Shown here: positions 61,994 to 64,000 of the stretch, in pieces | How positions within the stretch are numbered: position 1 is the stretch's first letter | How the letters are laid out: each line of letters begins with the position of its first letter | NCBI GenBank assembly: GCA_963925805.1 | Contig: CAWUSE010000002.1 | Location: forward strand, 62,001-126,000 | Length of the DNA stretch: 64,000 nt | Direction: 5' to 3' | Source of the DNA: UBA10347 sp905182135 | Lineage (GTDB): Bacteria > Actinomycetota > Acidimicrobiia > Acidimicrobiales > UBA10347 | Notes under the pieces: generated by a model | Told to the model about the DNA's origin: nothing | The model's database searches: none | What the model saw: only the letters and a program-made list of their open reading frames with translations | Made by a program: the position numbers and the translations under genes

Positions 61994-64000
61994 AGCTGTC
62001 AGCCAGATAGGTCGGGGCAGTCGGTTTAAGGGGCCGGGCGTACCACAGCGGACGACGCAGGTTGTTGGGGCCTGGACCTGGACGGGTCTTGGCCAGCCAT
62101 TCCAGGTACGCCTCACGCGACTTGTTCGTGTCGACAACAACGTCGCCGTATTGGTCGCCCTTCTCCGCAGGCGTGACTCGGACCCGCTGGTGCCAGCACT
62201 GCATGCCAGAGATCGGGTCAGGCTGCACCGCAAACGTCAGATTCTGATGCACGCCGGTGTCATTCCACCAGACACGCTCGGTGTCGTTGTCCTTACTCTT
62301 CCACCGGCGGATCCCATCGGTCCGTTTGAGCTTCCAACCGCCTTGGCCGTCATCGGTGATCTTGGCCTTGCCAGCACCCCACGAACGAGCCTTGTCTTCT
62401 TCGAGGCGCCACCGCCCCATGTGGTGTGATGCAGCAACGATGCCAGGCCGGATGCCTTCAGTCCGCCACGCTTGAATCACGAAATGACCGATTCGCGTGG
62501 TGATTCGCACCAGGCCGTTCTCGTCGATACCCAACTTCTCAGCATCTTCGGGATGGATCCACAACGGGTGACGGTGCGAGATCTCGCTGAGCCATTTACT
62601 GTTCGCTGACCGCGTGTGGATCAGCGTCGGGATCCGGAACGTGGGCAGCAAAATTCGCTCGTTGCCTGCAATGTCCATGTCCTGATGATGGACATGTGAC
62701 GGGATCCACTTCGGCGTGGCGTATTCGGGCCAGCCCCATTCTTTTAGTGTCGTAGAATACAACTCGAGCTTCTTCGAAGGCGTCTCGAAACCCTGCTTGA
62801 TTTCGCCGTCGATCTCGATCGCTGGTGAGCCGTCGCCGAGCGAATCCAACTCCATACCCTCGAGTGTTTCTGGTGACCCGTCCCACGTTCCTGGGGTGTT
62901 GGGCTTGCGGTAAACGCCCGAAGCATCCTTCTGTGAATCCTCGACGAGGGCTGGGTCGACTGGTCGTTCATATGGCGTGGTCTGGTCGCCTTCGATTGCG
63001 AAAGCACCACGGTTACGCATAAATTCGAGTGGCGTCTCACCAGCAGCCGCAGCAGCTTCGGCAAGGCCAGGAACCGAGTCGCGGAACATCATCTCGTAGT
63101 ACTCGTCAATCCCTATTGGCGAGCCCGGTTTGTCCTCGCTCTCGAACCACTGTCGAATACCCATCGAACCGTCAGGGTCAATACGCCACGACAAGTCGAT
63201 CCAGAACTCGTTCTCTTCCCAGACTTCGCCGGGGTTGTATTCGTGTGTCCGCGACTCAGCGGTGAGAGCCTCACCCTTACCGCGCGCTGCCTCGATCTCG
63301 GCGTAGCGACGAAACACCGGTTGACGGAAGGCAATCCACCGGCCAGCGTGCGTCTCGTAGCTGACGACGTCATGGCGCTCGGCGCCCACACCCATCGGCA
63401 GCACGAAGTCAGCAAACCACGAGGTCTCGCTCCACGTCGGTGTAAGTGCCACATGGCAGTTGACGAGTTTTTCGTCCTTCAGCGCTTCCATCCAGGTGAA
63501 CCCATCAGGGTTCGTCCAAATCGGGTTGTAGACACGCGAGAAGTACGTGTCAAGCGTGCCGCGGCCTTCTTTCAGGAAATGCGGGAGCAGGATCGACATC
63601 TCGTGGTAGCTGAGCGGATATTCCTCAGGCCATTCGAGATGGTTCCATTTGGTGATTTTGGGTGCGCCGATTGGGGCCTTGGGCGCAAACTTGTTCCAAC
63701 CGTTACCACTGGTGCCGCCAACCGTGGCGACCGAACCAGTCATGACCGCTATGAAGAACAAGCAGCGAGCGACCTGCCAGCCACCTTGGTTGCCTGCGCC
63801 CGCAGCTCGCCAGTTGTGTGATGCGAACTTGGTCGGGTGAGCGCCGATGATCTCAGCGATCTCTCGGATCTTGCTGGCTTCGATGCCGGTGATGTCCTCG
63901 GCACGCTCGGGCGTGTATTCGGCGTAGTGAGTCTTGAGTGCTTCCTCGACAGAGTCCCATTCCTGTGCCATGTCAGGAAACTCTTCAGCGAGAAAAGTAT
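61992..64000 (-). CDS. Molybdopterin-dependent oxidoreductase, C-terminal part (runs off window)
   Basis: The open frame continues through the right edge (the codons before MAQEWDS read TFLAEEFPD), so only about 668 C-terminal residues are present. It belongs to the DMSO-reductase family of bis-MGD enzymes: TKFASHNWRAAGAGNQGGWQ, TGSVATVGGTSGNGWNKF, LTPTWSETSWFADFVLPMGV, and the C-terminal molydop-binding domain LIHTRSANSKWLSEISHRHP, WIHPEDAEKLGIDENGLVRI. The Fe-S/N-terminal domain lies outside. Substrate cannot be deduced. Confidence 0.92.
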   Translation of the reverse strand, partial: TFLAEEFPDMAQEWDSVEEALKTHYAEYTPERAEDITGIEASKIREIAEIIGAHPTKFASHNWRAAGAGNQGGWQVARCLFFIAVMTGSVATVGGTSGNGWNKFAPKAPIGAPKITKWNHLEWPEEYPLSYHEMSILLPHFLKEGRGTLDTYFSRVYNPIWTNPDGFTWMEALKDEKLVNCHVALTPTWSETSWFADFVLPMGVGAERHDVVSYETHAGRWIAFRQPVFRRYAEIEAARGKGEALTAESRTHEYNPGEVWEENEFWIDLSWRIDPDGSMGIRQWFESEDKPGSPIGIDEYYEMMFRDSVPGLAEAAAAAGETPLEFMRNRGAFAIEGDQTTPYERPVDPALVEDSQKDASGVYRKPNTPGTWDGSPETLEGMELDSLGDGSPAIEIDGEIKQGFETPSKKLELYSTTLKEWGWPEYATPKWIPSHVHHQDMDIAGNERILLPTFRIPTLIHTRSANSKWLSEISHRHPLWIHPEDAEKLGIDENGLVRITTRIGHFVIQAWRTEGIRPGIVAASHHMGRWRLEEDKARSWGAGKAKITDDGQGGWKLKRTDGIRRWKSKDNDTERVWWNDTGVHQNLTFAVQPDPISGMQCWHQRVRVTPAEKGDQYGDVVVDTNKSREAYLEWLAKTRPGPGPNNLRRPLWYARPLKPTAPTYLADS

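Overview
The window looks like chromosomal DNA of an actinobacterium, most probably a member of the Acidimicrobiia. The basis is indirect. The DNA is moderately GC-rich by eye. Catabolic genes are dense: acyl-CoA dehydrogenases, CaiB/BaiF CoA-transferases, a crotonase, LLM/F420-type flavoenzymes, an F420/PPOX-type protein, maleylpyruvate-isomerase-like proteins, an SPFH/NfeD pair, and many Fe(II)/2-oxoglutarate dioxygenases. The unusual number of decayed genes, together with the TauD/PhyH/CaiB/ArsJ repertoire, resembles genomes of host-associated (for example sponge-associated) Acidimicrobiia; that is an inference, not something the sequence proves. I found no rRNA, tRNA, CRISPR array, transposase or phage gene.

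Layout. 1-8.7 kb: alpha/beta hydrolase (cut by the left edge), a small GIY-YIG-like protein coupled to an acyl-CoA dehydrogenase, an amidohydrolase, a crotonase, a TauD-type dioxygenase, a decayed stretch, an LLM flavoenzyme and a collapsed SDR gene. 8.7-13.4 kb: a zinc-uptake island, znuA-znuC-znuB, divergent from a Fur/Zur regulator across two palindromic operator-like sites, followed by a YibE/F-like membrane protein. 13.4-19.3 kb: AhpD-like and SnoaL-like proteins, a CoA-transferase and two TauD dioxygenases, separated by two pseudogenes (LLM, alcohol dehydrogenase). 19.4-23.3 kb: one 1283-residue cysteine-rich membrane-anchored protein of unknown function. 23.4-26.9 kb: CoA-transferase, a SnoaL remnant, a lipoprotein and a zinc alcohol dehydrogenase. 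27-31.5 kb: an iron-uptake island in which the binding protein and permease diverge from a DtxR regulator and the ATPase. 31.5-38.5 kb: acyl-CoA dehydrogenase, two large pseudogenes (PhyH, FAD oxidoreductase), a maleylpyruvate-isomerase-like protein, a hot-dog protein and a CoA-transferase. 38.5-42.4 kb: a DUF4349 lipoprotein, then PadR, an NfeD-domain membrane protein and an SPFH protein behind four tandem 17-bp operator-like repeats. 42.4-50.1 kb: a DUF2332 protein, a repeat-containing small protein coupled to a possible cupin-type enzyme, an ArsJ transporter without a neighbouring GAPDH, a decayed Baeyer-Villiger monooxygenase and an MFS transporter. 50.1-51.3 kb: gene debris. 51.3-64 kb: a PPOX-like protein, a second maleylpyruvate-isomerase-like protein, a thiolase-like/DUF35/SnoaL operon, a HAD phosphatase with an MFS transporter, a dimethylformamidase-like protein, an intact phytanoyl-CoA dioxygenase, a nucleoside hydrolase and a molybdopterin oxidoreductase that runs off the right edge.

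The genes suggest a heterotroph importing and degrading carboxylic acids, sulfonate- or amide-like compounds and steroid- or isoprenoid-like molecules through CoA thioesters, with tightly regulated zinc and iron uptake. About ten recognisable genes are broken by in-frame stops, frameshifts and internal deletions, often beside intact paralogues, so this segment appears to be losing accessory catabolism.
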